Origin: Proteromonas lacertae
Lineage: Eukaryota > Sar > Bigyra > Opalinata > Proteromonadidae
NCBI GenBank assembly: GCA_002245135.1
Contig: NGBS01000935.1
Span: forward strand, 1-21,317
Reading direction: 5' to 3'
Length of the DNA: 21,317 bases
Shown: in pieces, positions 1-11,700 of the stretch
Layout of the letters: every line of letters begins with the position of its first letter
How positions within the stretch are numbered: the first letter of the stretch is position 1
Translations under genes and position numbers: made by a program
Notes under the pieces: generated by a model
What the model saw: the letters and a program-made list of their open reading frames with translations, nothing else
Told to the model about the DNA's origin: nothing
The model's database searches: none

Positions 1-505
1 GAAACTGGAGTGCATAGATTGATAAGAAAATCGCCATTTAATCCAGGAAGACATACAAGTTTTGCAAGTGTTTTAGTTTATCCAAAAATAAAAGAAAATA
101 AAAATGATAAAATAAATGAAAAAGATATAGAAATAGAACCAGTTAAATGTAGAGGCAATGGAGGACAAAATGTGAATAAAACTGAAAGTGGAATAAGAGT
201 TACTCATAAACCAAGTGGAATAACTGTGAGAGTATTTTAAATCATTCATTTTTTTCAAAATAGTGTGAAAATGAAAGATCTCAATTCCAAAGCAAGACAT
301 TAGCTTTAAATATTTATATTCCAAACTCAATAAAATGAAAATGGAAGAAAAACTAAAAACAATCAATGATATAAGAAGTGGTATAGGAGATAATAGTTTT
401 GGAAATCAAATACGAACTTATACTCTTGATCCATATCTACAAATAAAAGATCATCGAACTCTGTTGAAAATATCAAAAGTAGAGAATGTGTTAAATGGAA
501 TTTAG
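1..505 (+). CDS. prfB: Organellar peptide chain release factor 2 (RF2/PrfB type), 3' part
   Basis: This is the C-terminal half of a class I release factor that ends translation at UAA/UGA in a mitochondrion or plastid. The 5' end lies outside the window. Exon 1-231 reads the family block GVHRLIRKSPF, then HTSFASV, then the catalytic GGQ loop (NGGQNVNKTESG). The N-K-T-E-S after GGQ is the RF2 form; RF1 has N-T-T-D-S. A 32-nt intron (232-263, gtattt...aatag) joins VR to CENERSQ. The second exon ends with QIRTYTLD, IKDHRT and VLNGI, the usual RF2 tail, at TAG 503-505. The two halves of exon 2 lie in different frames: ALNI in one, SKLNKMKMEE in the other. One base appears missing (or two extra) near 315-322. 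This may be a sequencing error or real damage. The gene is convergent with CTU1. Confidence 0.88.
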
Positions 506-558
506 ATGAAATAATCAACACAATTTAGATTTCTATTTATTTCACTTATAAACAATAA

Positions 559-566
559 AACAAACA
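559..566 (-). terminator. TGTTTGTT motif downstream of CTU1
   Basis: An exact TGTTTGTT on the minus strand, 68 nt past the CTU1 stop. The same octamer occurs in the 3' flank of three other genes here. In Blastocystis a motif of this kind sits just past the mRNA cleavage site. A role in 3' end formation here is inferred. Confidence 0.4.
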
Positions 567-633
567 TTTATAATTTATTATTATTATTTACTTATTTATT
601 TAGATGTTTTTTTTTCTTCTTCTTCTTCTAACT

Positions 634-1708
634 TTATATTTGCTTCTCTTCTGCTTTTCTTCCTCTCCTTCCTAAAGGAATCAAAGGCATTCCTTTCTCT
701 ATTCCACTTAACAAACTACAAGCTTGACATAATTCCTGACTACTTAAATAGCCACATTTCTTACATTTCTTCTTAATACTCACTTTTGTTGTACTTTTCA
801 CTTTTATTTCTTCACAACTGTTTATTATATCGATTATTACTCTTGAATTTATTCTTTCTAAATCCTTTAGATATTCTCTTGCATATCCTCGATATGCTTC
901 AGGTGCATAAGTACATTCAGTTGAAAAATAATCCAAGTGTTTATAATATGCATATAATACAATCTCTTTTTCATAACTATATTTCATTGGCTTACATCTT
1001 TTTATATCATTTTCAACATCTTCTTCAATTCCACTCTCTTTATCATTATCTCCACTTATTTCATTTACACATCTTCCTAATCTACTTATATCACCTCTTA
1101 ATAGATTCATTAACACAGTTTCAGCAATATCATCAGCATTATGTCCTGTTGCTATACAATTTGCTTTTAACTTGATTCCTCCTCTATCCAAACACTGTCT
1201 ACGGAATACACCACAAAATGTACAACTATTTCTTCCTCCTGTTAATTCTACAATTTCATCCATAGTATATCCATATAAATCTTTATATGATAGAATTTGA
1301 AGTGGTAAATTATATTGTTCACTATTTCTTTTAACTGTTTCAAGAGATGGATCTCTGTATCCTTTTATTCCTTCATCTATTGATAACAAAATCAAATTAA
1401 CTCCATAATTATGTCTTTCATTTAATACCTTCAATACATGCATTAGAACGGTTGAATCTATTAATTATTATGACAAAATTATTGAATTAAATATACCTTT
1501 ACCTCCTGATGCTCCTATGGCTACATTATCTCCTGGATTAAACATATAAGATTTTGTGATAGTTTCATGAATCTCTTCTTCAAATACAAGGTAAAAACAC
1601 TCTTTGCATAATTTTTCACTGGTTTTTGGTCTTTTAATAGTTGCCTATGATAATAACTATAGATAATACTGGTTTAGATTTACATATAAAGCACTGTGAA
1701 GGTGGCAT
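634..1708 (-). CDS. CTU1: Cytoplasmic tRNA 2-thiolation protein 1 (CTU1/NCS6)
   Basis: This ATP-pyrophosphatase, with CTU2, thiolates wobble U34 of tRNA Lys/Glu/Gln in the URM1 pathway in the cytosol. Three exons read 1708-1670, 1644-1497 and 1457-634, giving 336 residues (human 348). Introns are 25 nt (1645-1669) and 39 nt (1458-1496). Exon 1 gives [13 protein letters not shown], the first half of the N-terminal zinc site; exon 2 gives the second CxxC (LCKEC) and the PP-loop. The PP-loop SGGKDSTVL is split by intron 2 after SGGK. Downstream are [11 protein letters not shown], the catalytic [25 protein letters not shown], and a C-terminal zinc cluster (CKKCG, CQAC). The methionine at 1443 is internal, so the longest open frame lacks the ATP-binding loop. 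The gene ends in TAA and is convergent with the release factor. Confidence 0.96.
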
Positions 1709-2216
1709 TTTCTAAAATTGCATTATAAAATTACAAACCTCATGAAGTTTGATAATCTATTATGAAAAACCAACGACTTTTAAAAAATGAATGATTATTA
1801 AAATGAAATGCTTATTTGTTTTGGAGTATTTATTATCAGTCTATTTGATTTAATAAATATAATGAAAAATTTAAATCAGAAACATCATTTATTCAACTGG
1901 CTTTATTCTATAAAACGCTTAAAACACTTATTTCTTTACAAGTAATTAATTTATTAAATAGTTAGATTAAAAATAGTTAGTCAATCGAAGAATTCTTGAA
2001 ATGACGGTTTTATTTTCATATATTTCTGTTATACTTGTGATTATATTTATATAAAACCGAATAAAAATATTATATTCTCTTCATATCTTATTTGCTTTGC
2101 TCTATATCAAACATGAAAGATGTTCAGTTTCACAAGCTTAAGATTTGGCTCGAAATTCATACTTAAGCCAGTCTTTTTCTTTTTTTGGCTTAATAGCTAG
2201 TATATCCTAGATTTCT
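1709..2216. other. Divergent intergenic region between CTU1 and the CRAL-TRIO gene
   Basis: These 508 bp separate two genes transcribed away from each other, so both promoters must lie here. I see no open frame of note, no tRNA and no TATA-like element that stands out from the AT-rich background. Near the right end, TTAAGCCA (2163-2170) and TGGCTTAA (2186-2193) form a perfect 8-bp inverted repeat with a T-rich loop, 24 nt before the start codon. Confidence 0.6.
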
Positions 2217-3157
2217 ATGAGTGCTGATTCAACTACGATATGTGAAGCGTCTAAAGAAGCTATTAAGCGAGTTTCAGAACAGATACCAAAGGTTCATGGT
2301 ATTTTCAATGTCTACTATGAAATAGATGAAAAATATAGGGATGATATTATATATCGAACATTAATGCATTTTGATTTTGATGAAAAATTAACAAGTACAC
2401 AATTAATATTTATTTGTAGTTGACTCTGTGAATAATGTATATAATTGGAGAAAGCAAAAGCGTATAAACCATATTTTGGAAAATAAAGAAGCTGAAGCTG
2501 TATATTTTATAAAAATTTATTTTATAAACACAGATGGACGAAGAACTTCAACAAATATTTTATAGAATACATGGAGCAGACAAACAAGGACGAGTATAAT
2601 ATATAACAATAACATTTTGTTTAATTTTCTTCAATAGCCTCTCGTATTAGTACAGTTAGGACATGTAAAAGTAGACGATGCATTTTCAAGATATACAGAA
2701 GAAGAATTAATTCGAGCTTATTACTATTTCAGTGAAAAAACAATAAAATTAACAAGAGAAAATCAAGAAAAGAATAATGTGGGATTTTTGAATGTTGTAT
2801 TTATTGTAGATTTAAGTGGAATGACACTTTTCTCGCATATGAGTAAGAAAGGCTTAGATTTTTTTCAAGTATTTTAATTATCAATTTATAAACTCTAAAT
2901 AATAGGCTTTATCGGAGGAATCATACTTCAATGGATATAGTGGTAAATTTTATGTTGTTAATATTCCATTCATTTTCAAATCAATTTGGATGGTTGTGTA
3001 TGCGTTTTTGCCAACTGCTGTTAAGAATAAAATAGTATTTATTAACGATATGAAGGAACTACTGTATCATTTTGATGCTAGTGTATTACCAGTTGAATAT
3101 TGCGGAACTTGTAAATGTGAAGGTGGATGTATTCCAGTTTATAAATGTAAAAAATAG
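2217..3157 (+). CDS. CRAL-TRIO (Sec14-like) lipid-binding protein
   Basis: This is a small cytosolic phospholipid or lipophilic-ligand transfer protein of the Sec14 family; the ligand cannot be read from sequence. Five exons (2217-2394, 2420-2499, 2534-2593, 2638-2868, 2906-3157) give 266 residues. Introns are 25, 34, 44 and 37 nt. The N-terminal helical part ends in FDFDEKLT...NNVYNWRKQKR, the usual CRAL-TRIO-N pattern. Next come the entry strand (DKQGRPLVLVQLG, split by intron 3), FLNVVFIVDLSGM, and the lipid-exchange loop with its following strand (GYSGKFYVVNIPFIFKSIW). The end has FLPTAVKNKIVFIND and VLPVEYCGTC, matching the family's P-x-E-YGG region with YCG in place of YGG. The last exon ends in a cysteine-rich tail (CGTCKCEGGC) that may bind metal. 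The stop is TAG. Confidence 0.9.
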
Positions 3158-3335
3158 AAATCAACTAATATTATATATTATTATTAGTTATTTATAAATC
3201 GATATTTCCATTGGGTTGTGTTGATATACATAATAAAAACAATAAAAAAAGAAGATACACAATTATCTACATACAATTATATATATATAATATTATATTT
3301 CACAGTTTCACATGTATATATAATAATAATAACTA

Positions 3336-5323
3336 CTATGATGAAGATGATAAACACATCATAAATCCCTTTCTCTTCCTTTTACTCTTTAAAAAGTCTT
3401 TAGTTTTACCTTTTGCTACTTTATATGCTTTATTAATTTGAGCTGAATATGTGTCATGATCAACATTTGTTGATAAATAAGCAACCAATAATTCTATATA
3501 TATATAATATAATATAAATATACTGACAATATTGATATATCCCCATCTTGCACTACATTCTAATGGACTTTCTTCAACATGTGGTTTAACATTAGTAATA
3601 GCACAAATTCGTGGATCTACATTCATTTCTAATAATATTTCTACTACACTGGAATTACCATTTTGACAAGCAATATATAGAGCTGTACAGTTATCATCAT
3701 CTACACTATTTACTAGCCTTCTCCTATCATACTTTTGATAATATCTTTTTGGATCTTTATTGGCTATTTCTCTCATTCTTTTTATCTCTTCATTACCACC
3801 AACTCGACAACACCTAAACCATTCACTTTCTCTCTTGATTTCTTCTACTGCTTCGTCAAATACTTCTTTTGAAATTGCTTGTGGAATTGAATAGACTCTT
3901 GGACGTACAAATACTTCTGGAGATATTTGCATTGTTACTGGTTTTGGCTTTTTATTATTATTATTATTTTCATCTTTTCCTTTCATTTTATATTCTTTAT
4001 CACCAGTTTTACCTGTATCATTTTCTTCTATTGTTTCTGGTAATGCCATTAATGAATTATTTTGTGTAGGAAATGAAGAAAACGATGAACTTCTCCTCAA
4101 TGGCTTGATTTGTTTTCTAAATAATTCTTCATTTGTACATTGAGTTGGAACAAAATTTTCAATATCTTTTTCTAAATCATCATAATTATCAATTGTATAG
4201 ATTCCTTTATCTTCAAATGCTCTCATTACAATCACTAAATTCTTCAATAAAGCCCAATTCTTCTTCGCCGTTCTGTGTGTTGGACTTTCTAAATAATTAC
4301 TGGATGTTTTATTGATAGAAGATGCTGATTTTGATCTTGTTGGAGGAGTTGGAGATTTTTCTATTACTGTTGAAGGTGTATTATTACGTTTAGTTAATCG
4401 AACATATGATATAATCATATGTTTAGTAATTCTCCAATTTCTAGCACTCATTGTTGCAGTTTCATTATTACTGTTTTTATTACTGCATTTACTGGCATTA
4501 TCTTTTACACTTAAATCAATTGATTCTGTGGTTCGAAACGAGTTTGTGGATTTGGAAATTACACCTGGAGAACGAGGTGACATTGCTATATATATATAAT
4601 ATAATATAATATAATAAATATAAATTATACCATTTTCAAATTCAAATATTTTTTTACCTAAGAATTCTATTCTTGCTAAAAATCGATTGACTATATGTCT
4701 ATTTATTTTACACTCTTGTTTTGGATCTAATAATGAAATAAACAAATCTTCCCAAACTACTCCACTCTTTAATCTTTTACGTAATTCATTCTCTAATTCT
4801 ACTTCATTTTCCATTTTTACGAGTTTGAATATTGCTTTTAAATCATCATTGTCTTCGTTTGGAAATGTATTTAATATCTATTTTAAATATATATATTAAC
4901 AATATTGAGAATAATACATCTTCTACTTCACATAGAAAAGATTCTTCTTCTATATTAGCTCTTGGACTATACAGTGGGTTATTTACTTTCTTTTTAGATA
5001 TTTTCGCACTACTAATTCTTATAACTTCTCCTACATTCTTTGATATTCTACTATTTCTCTTTATGAATGCTGCATGACGTGTTATTGCTGTTGAATCATT
5101 ATTTTTCTCTTCCATTTTAGTTGCTGGAATATCTTCATGGATGTTTGAGTTGTTGTGACTTCTAAATGGTGGTTCTCTATTTATTTTTATTTTAAAAAGT
5201 ATTCTATACATTACAGTGATAGGTGTTAATGTGGTTCCAGTATGTGGACTCTCTATATAAGTAAGTAAAAAAAATAATACGTGGCATTTCTTTCTCTACA
5301 GCTTTATTTGCTTTGGTGGACAT
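3336..5323 (-). CDS. Ankyrin-repeat protein with long disordered regions
   Basis: Function unknown; ankyrin repeats suggest protein binding. Five exons (5323-5281, 5252-4918, 4877-4631, 4585-3524, 3493-3336) give 614 residues, ending in TAG. Introns are 28, 40, 45 and 30 nt; all exon phases agree. About residues 125-207 form a helical block rich in E/K/L (LENELRKRLKSG, VWEDLFISLLDP) with no family I recognise. A Ser/Thr/Asn-rich stretch follows. Two to three ankyrin repeats lie near residues 490-575: NCTALYIACQNGN, VVEILLEMNVDP, then SPLECSARWGYINIVKLLV once the 30-nt intron is removed. That splice restores the consensus INIVKLL, good evidence that it is real. The tail is basic. The last two introns are TA runs, multiples of three and stop-free, so unspliced reading hides them as fake hydrophobic segments. 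The first exon is the least certain part. Confidence 0.75.
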
Positions 5324-5506
5324 GATTTATATCTTAATAAATTTTTAAATTCTATAAGTTCTATCCCTAAAAAATAATTAGAAACTATCGAAAATGAGTT
5401 AAACAACAAAATTAGGCTTGATAGAAATCAAACTTATTAAAATGAAATTTTACACTCCTTTATAACAAAAACTTCACATAATTTATAAAAAATTATATCT
5501 TTCTAC

Positions 5507-7395
5507 TTATTTTGTTCCATAACCATAATATCCAACATAACCACTATTTGTATTACTATTATCAGCGCTAGAAGCAGCAGAAGCCGCTGCCGGAGGTGGT
5601 GGCATACCTGCAGTAGGATATGCATAATAAGGGTATGAATAAGAATATGGATAATATCCATTATTCATCATCATCATATTCCCACCTGTAGCAGGGTAAA
5701 TTGCAGGAATTCCAACACCAGGAAGCATTCCACCAGCAGCACCCATCATCCCATACACATTAGGATATATATTGCCTCCATTACTTCCATTCATATTGCC
5801 ATTATTGTTGTTGTTGTTGCTAGTGTTGGTATTTCGTTTAGTTGCATTACCTACATTCACATAAACACCTTTAATCTGTACTTTACCTTCATTGATTATT
5901 TCTTCACCTTTCTTTCTATCACTTAAAGCTACAAATCCATAACCTTTTGGTTTTTGACTTACTTGGTCTTTAATCAGTGTTACTTCTAATACACTACAAT
6001 ATTGACTAAAATATTCACGAATATCATCTTCACTAAGTGATGAGATTCCGCCAACAAATATTTTTATTGAATTTTTATCTGTTAATGGACGTAATGTGGC
6101 TGATTTCCCACAGATATCGATGGATTGCATGTTGATTAATCTGTTAGCTGGCTCATCACTGGTGAAGAGGACAAAGGCATAACCTTTGGATATTCCTGTG
6201 ATATTGTCTCTTATTAATTGAATCTAATAAATATATATAAATAAATATTAAATAAATAAATAAATAGAATAAAGTAGAAAAATGAGAATAAAAAGGATAA
6301 AACAGTAAATGTAATAATAACAACTTTCTTTAATTAAAATAAAAATAAATTTATAAACAAAAATATATATAAAACAATATATATATATATGTAATTTGTC
6401 ATATACTTTTATTATAATTAATAAATTCTCTCTCTATCTCTATCTCTCTCATTCTTACTTACTATTTTTTACTAATAATAAAATCATATTATTATTATTA
6501 TGATTAATTGATGATTAAAATAATTAAATAAAGAAGAAACAAGAAGAACAGCAATAGTAATTGTAATAAAATGAATGAAGAAAAGAATTAAGAAAGTAAA
6601 ATAAGAAAAAATGGGAAATTATATAATATACATTTTCTATTGGACCATATGAATCTAACATTTGTTTAATTTGATATTCAGTAACTGAACTAGCTAAACC
6701 ACCTACAAATACTTTACGCTTCTCATCTGGTATTGGATTATTGGGAATTGGCTCAGCATATTCAATACTTGTATTAGTAGTAGTAGATGATGAGGAAGAA
6801 GATTGTTGTTGTTGTTGTTGTTGTTGAGAAACTTGTGATGGTTGTGAATGTGGAGATACTACTGGAATTGTTGGAACTGCAGTTGGCATTCCTGTTGTTG
6901 GATATTGAGAATAATAGTATTGTGCATATTGATCACTATATTGTTGTGACTGTTGTTGCTGTGGTTGAGATTGTTGAGATTGACTATAAGAAGAGTCTGC
7001 TGCTGGATAATAGGTGGTTGTTGTTGTGTTTGTATTTACAGATGATTGATTGTTTTGATTTTGTGATTGTTCTTCAGTTCTTGATCTTTCTGAACTATCT
7101 TCTTCTTGAGCCCAATCACTACTTTTAGTTCGCTTATTTGTGTGATCATCCTCAGAACCAGATTCATCGCTTGATTTGCGTTTACTTGAATCTACTGAAG
7201 AAGCTTTTTCTGGCTTTCCAGAATCTGAGGAAGGTGACATGCCTCTCTCATGGTGAATAGCTTCTTTTAATCTCTTTACAAGTTCTGCTTTCTTTCCACT
7301 TGTATCGAGATTTCTACTACTTAATTCCTTTCTATGCATATTAAAATATTAAATTTCTACTTTATTTCATCTACTTTCATTTTATCAACTTCCAT
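5507..7395 (-). CDS. SAP domain plus two-RRM RNA-binding protein
   Basis: This is a likely nuclear RNA-binding protein of hnRNP/TIA-like build. Three exons (7395-7361, 7331-6632, 6223-5507) give 483 residues, ending in TAA. Introns are 29 nt and 408 nt. The true start is MEVDKMKVDEI; its short exon completes the SAP helix pair (VDEIKKELSSRNLDTSGKK), which binds DNA/chromatin in known proteins. Residues about 50-210 are low complexity: S/D/E-rich, then Q/S/Y/T-rich with a polyQ run. RRM1 (about 217-290) has RNP2 KVFVGGL and RNP1 KGYAFVLF and is split by the long intron after GPIEN. RRM2 (about 298-372) has KIFVGGI and KGYGFVAL. The C-terminus is Asn-, Gly-, Pro- and Tyr-rich, prion-like. The methionine at 7339 lies inside intron 1 and is not a start. 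Confidence 0.9.
6224..6631 (-). other. Unusually long intron (408 nt) in the SAP-RRM gene
   Basis: The boundaries are gtatat...ttattag. The splice joins GPIEN to IQLIRDN inside RRM1 in the right frame. Every other intron resolved here is 25-45 nt. The interior is low-complexity AT with A/TAAT runs, TA runs and a TC repeat. I found no open frame or structured RNA in it. Confidence 0.85.
6427..6450. repeat. TC-rich microsatellite inside the long intron
   Basis: A 24-nt run of TC and TATC units (a GA/GATA purine run on the transcribed strand) within the 408-nt intron. Confidence 0.85.
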
Positions 7396-7788
7396 TCTAT
7401 CAATAATGCAAAAATTCAAAATGAAATGTATTGAAATGTATTACAGTGTATTTTATGTATTTAAGAATTAATCATTATATACACTGTTTTATCACGAATG
7501 AATATATGTGTTGGTATTAATGACACAATAAAAATTAATACAAAGGATGTAGTGTATGGTTCATCAAATAATAACTAATATCTAAACACAGTCACTTTTG
7601 AAATTGTATATATATTATCTTTAAGACGCTAGACACTATCATATTTCATATTTGTGGAAGTATGTAAAATTAAGCAAATAAAAGCAAACTTAGAGTGTGG
7701 ATTAGAATTCACTATTTTCTGGAAAGTGGTAGTGCTAATAAATCAAATATATTTAGTAGATAGAGCTAAAATTCACATTTTCTCATCA
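7396..7788 (+). other. 5' flank of the first LRR gene, homologous to that of its paralogue
   Basis: There is no separate gene here. Parts align by eye with the flank of the second LRR gene: the ATGTATTAYAGTGTATT block at 7436-7452, and the 60 bp before the start, where VLINQI...DRAKIH parallels MLANQI...DSAKNQ at 13325. An open frame runs in from 7654 in the gene's own frame, so a start upstream of 7789 is not excluded. Confidence 0.5.
7436..7452 (+). repeat. Upstream block shared with the second LRR gene, copy 1
   Basis: ATGTATTACAGTGTATT. It differs at one base from 12860-12876 and lies 353 bp before the start (528 bp in the other copy). It is either part of the duplicated unit or a shared promoter element. 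Confidence 0.5.
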
Positions 7789-8631
7789 ATGAGCTTATTT
7801 AATCAATCTATAACCCATCCAGATGATGTATTATAGTATATTTTATTTTTTATTAGGATGCTACAAAACCAACAGAAGAGGAGGTAAAAAATGAAATGTC
7901 AAAATCTTATAACTTTCACACTAAAGGAGCTGAATTCAATTCGAGATATGCATTTATGCTATGTAATTCATATGCAATTTATTCTGCTTATTTTACATCA
8001 ATTAATTTAGATAATATTTTAACATGTCGTGAAATGATCAAAAATCTTATTAGGAACTTATCTTGTCTTAGTAGTTTAACGGCATTATCGATTAAACACT
8101 CTGATATATTCGATGACGGTTTAATGGCTTTAGCTTATCAAAAAGAGGTTCTATCAAGATTAATTCATCTTTCATTGTGGGGATCGAATTTTTCAAATGA
8201 AGGATTTATTAATTTTACTATCTGCTTCCCTTGTTTCACCAATTTGAAGACATTATCTTTGACTCGTATATATATTTGTTATAATATATTAGAAACACCA
8301 ATTACCGATGAAGGTGCGATTGTTTTAGGTGGAAGAATTATAGAATGTGCAAATTTGAAGGATTTATATCTTAATGGAACATTAATTGAAAAAGTTGGTG
8401 TTATTTCAATTATTCAATGTATCAGTAGCTTGTGTAAGAAAAGTTTGTTTAAAATCCAGTACAAAGCTTACTTATGTAGATGAAATAGATTGTAATAATT
8501 TCATAAATGAAGTTAAAGAAAAAGTTAAAACAGAAATAGAGGATCGTAGAGATAATGTTAGATTTGTATGTAGAGTATTTAGAAAGTGTGATAATAATGT
8601 TGTATATGGTGATGAAATGGAATTTGATTAA
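7789..8631 (+). pseudogene. Leucine-rich-repeat protein, copy A (frame-broken paralogue)
   Basis: This is a ribonuclease-inhibitor-like LRR protein, role unknown. Exons are 7789-7827, 7857-8265 and 8293-8631; introns are 29 and 27 nt. Exon 1 (39 nt) and exon 2 (409 nt) have exactly the same lengths and phases as in copy B at 13388, so the two are duplicates. LRR units include LTALSIKHSDIFDDGLMAL, LIHLSLWGSNFSNEGF and LKDLYLNGTLIEKVGV. In exon 3, near 8420-8435, the frame that matches copy B changes: the first frame gives SIIQCISS and soon stops, while RKVCLKS...CRVFRKCDN continues in the next frame to TAA 8631. The stretch is two bases shorter than in B. Either this copy is decaying, the end has been replaced, or there is a sequence error. 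The 27-nt intron is stop-free and in frame. Confidence 0.72.
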
Positions 8632-8762
8632 ATTTAGTGGAATAATGATTATTATTACATATTTCTATTGATATTTTTGTTTATTTACATCAAATAATTA
8701 AATAAACAATATTCAAAAATATAGTCGTTTTAACGTATCTCTAAAAATTTCATTTTATTGAA

Positions 8763-11700
8763 ATGAGATTAAACACCGTTATAATGCTATTTTTAGTACT
8801 TTCAATGAGTATATTTATACTTGTTGAAGGTGTATGTCCAAATGGTTGTAGTGGACATGGTAGTTGTGTTGGAAGTGTTTGTAATTGTTTTAAAAATGTT
8901 GGTATTGATGGAAGTGAGAGTTATGGAGGAGCTGACTGTAGTGAACACACTTGTTTCGTTGGTAATCCATTTGGAGCAGTTCATTCCAAATCCCCAAGTG
9001 AAAATGGAGCCGTTAGTTACAGCAGTGTAAGTCGTGAGTTGAGTGAATATTACAGCAATGAGAGACAAGCATCAGATCAGACTCCAATACCCTCAATCAA
9101 ATTAGTTTCAAAAATTGATGATAGTAATGGTCAATTATGGAAGGTTGGAGGATTGGAAGCATTTATGGATGTATTACCTCCCAGTGGTGGAATATTAAGT
9201 TGTAGATATTATAAAATGGTTGATAGTACAGAAACACTACAAAAATCTCCTACTACAGTTGATATTCTTAGTTTTGGTGAAGATTATGCCAATGTATTAT
9301 TTGATAAAGATTTTAAAGGAATTGGTGCTATACCTGATGGTGCAACTGATACTTATTCAAAAGTAGAATGTGATAGTATAATATCAACTAGAGATGATTT
9401 AAGTCAACTCAATCCAACTACAGTAGAAGTTACTACTGATGCAGATCCTATAACATCATTAACATGGCTATCATATGGTCCAGTATTATTAGATATGGGA
9501 TTACTTACACCAGATACAACAGGTAAAATATTTAAAAATGATAATTTCAGATTTGCATGTTACAGCACAACAACAATATCAACAGAAACTACTGAAGTAA
9601 TTGTATATGATAAAGTAGAAGCAGTATATGATACTACTGCTGATCCAGCTAATAAAAATGTTGTATTTACTTTCAAAGGTGAAGAAAAGCCAACAGCCAC
9701 AAGTATGTGTTTATGTTTAATGAATTCTTATGGATCAATTGATATTGAATATTCAGAAGCATTTAATAATATGAGAAAAGATGAATCAACTAAAAAATAT
9801 TTAATTGGTAAATATACACCTGAGAATATAATAAAATTAGAAAATAATTATCCAGTTGCTATAACTTCATCAGATTTATCAGGTAATACATTTACTGTTA
9901 CATATACTGATGCTGAAGAAAAATATAAATCATATTTTGATGTAGATAGAGAAGTTTATACAACAATATTATCAAATGGAATATTTAGTGAAAAAAATAT
10001 AAAAATTGCTACAGCTAATACAATAGCATTACCAACTCCAGCTTCAACTGACTTAGTAATGCCATATTTAAGAATATCTCCAATTAGTGAATTAACATCT
10101 CTACCAAAAGCTAATATAATTAAACAAACACCAACTCCATCATCACCTCCTTACTTGTATAAAGCATATTACTTTGCTGAAGATTTATTACATTCATTCA
10201 ATAAAGAAGGTGGAAAATTGAAATGCAAATATACACCTAAAGATGGTGAAAATAAAGAAACTGATACTGAAATTGATGTGAAAGGAATTGCTAGAAATAA
10301 CCAAACAATATTCTTCAGTTATTTTGAATCTGAAAAAACTGACTTAAATACTGCAAAGTTAGATTGTTATGAAGTTTCATATATTAGAAAAGATTTGACA
10401 TTACTCAATCCATCAACATTTACTACACCAGCTCCAGTAACAGGACGAAGACAGTTAGATGGTGAATATACTATTACATGGGATAAATATGGTAAAATGT
10501 TTACTGATATGGGTTTTAAATCTGATAAAGTTAGTTTTGCTTGTTTTAATATGAATAATGCTGATAAAAAAATGGATGTTCATACAGCTTCATATTCTGC
10601 TAGTGGTGATAGTATTACATTTACTATTAATCCAACACCTACTGATGATGGTACTTATCTTTGCTATTTATTAAATACATTCACTAATCCAAAACCATTA
10701 GAATTAAAAGATTTACCAAATAGTGAAATTGGTGATAAGATTCAAGTAAGTAGTGATGGTAAAAGTTATTTTTATGGTGAATTTGTATTAGGAGAAAAAA
10801 CAACATTAGGAAAAAGACCATCAGATAATAGTGAAGTAATTATATTAAATAGTGGTAGTAAGATTGATTTAGTTTCATCAGATAACTCAGTAAATACAAT
10901 TGAAATAACAGAATATAAACCAGAAGAAGGTTTTGATATAGTAAGTAAATTAAAAAATGGAAAGAAATTCTATTTGAAAATGATAAAAACAGCAAGTCCA
11001 TTAGAAGAAGAATATATTCAATTAACAGTAAATACAATTAGTGAAGATAAAGATAAAAAAGAAGTTACAATTACTGTAACTGATATCAGCATTGCATCTG
11101 GTTATTCTCCATATTATGTGATATATTTATCAACAACTACACCTACTGATCCAACAACTCCACCTACACCACCACCACCAACTACTACAACAATAGGTGA
11201 GAATTTATATAAAATCAGTAACTATGTAAGTGATGATGTATTATCAAAATTATCAATAATTGGAGGTAAATTACAATGTAAAATAGAAGATAATAAGGTA
11301 GAATTAGTAGATGTAAAAGGAATAATTTATAAAGATAATAAAATACAAAGTGCCTTTTATGAATTTGAAAATGCAAATTCAAAAGATAAAATAACAAGTT
11401 GTAGTTATTCATCTAGTCGAAATGATATGACACTTTATAATCCAATTAAATATGAAGGTAAATTGAATTACATAACAATGAGTGGTTATGGAACAATATT
11501 AAGTGAAATTGGATATTCTTATGGTAAAAAGAAAATGACTTGTTATAATTCAAAAGAAATAGATATTAATAATAGAATATTATCATTTTATGAAGTAACT
11601 TTATCCAATGTGAAGAATGGAAATGTTAATGATTTAAAAATAACATTTAATGGTGAAAAACCAAAAGATGGTGAGAGTATTTGTTATTTATTGAGTGATG

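Noticed and set aside
73-366. Long open frames opposite the genes (for example 73-366, 16856-17455, 17861-18277 minus)
   Set aside because: F/I/L/H/Y-rich antisense shadows of AT-rich coding DNA with no domain pattern.
2163-2193. TTAAGCCA/TGGCTTAA inverted repeat before the CRAL-TRIO start, as a riboswitch or operator
   Set aside because: An 8-bp stem with a T-rich loop is expected by chance here, and nothing else supports a function.
5177-5214. A 38-nt gtaatg...aatag intron candidate near the start of the ankyrin gene
   Set aside because: Splicing it leads to an early stop in every phase tried. Reading through keeps the frame that agrees with all later exons.
7332-7339. ATG 7339 as the start of the SAP-RRM protein
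   Set aside because: It lies inside a 29-nt intron. The upstream exon completes the SAP domain.
8410-8419. A 10-nt gtatcagtag that would join LRR A in frame if spliced
   Set aside because: Far below any known spliceosomal intron, and removing it deletes four aligned residues relative to copy B. A two-base loss is simpler.
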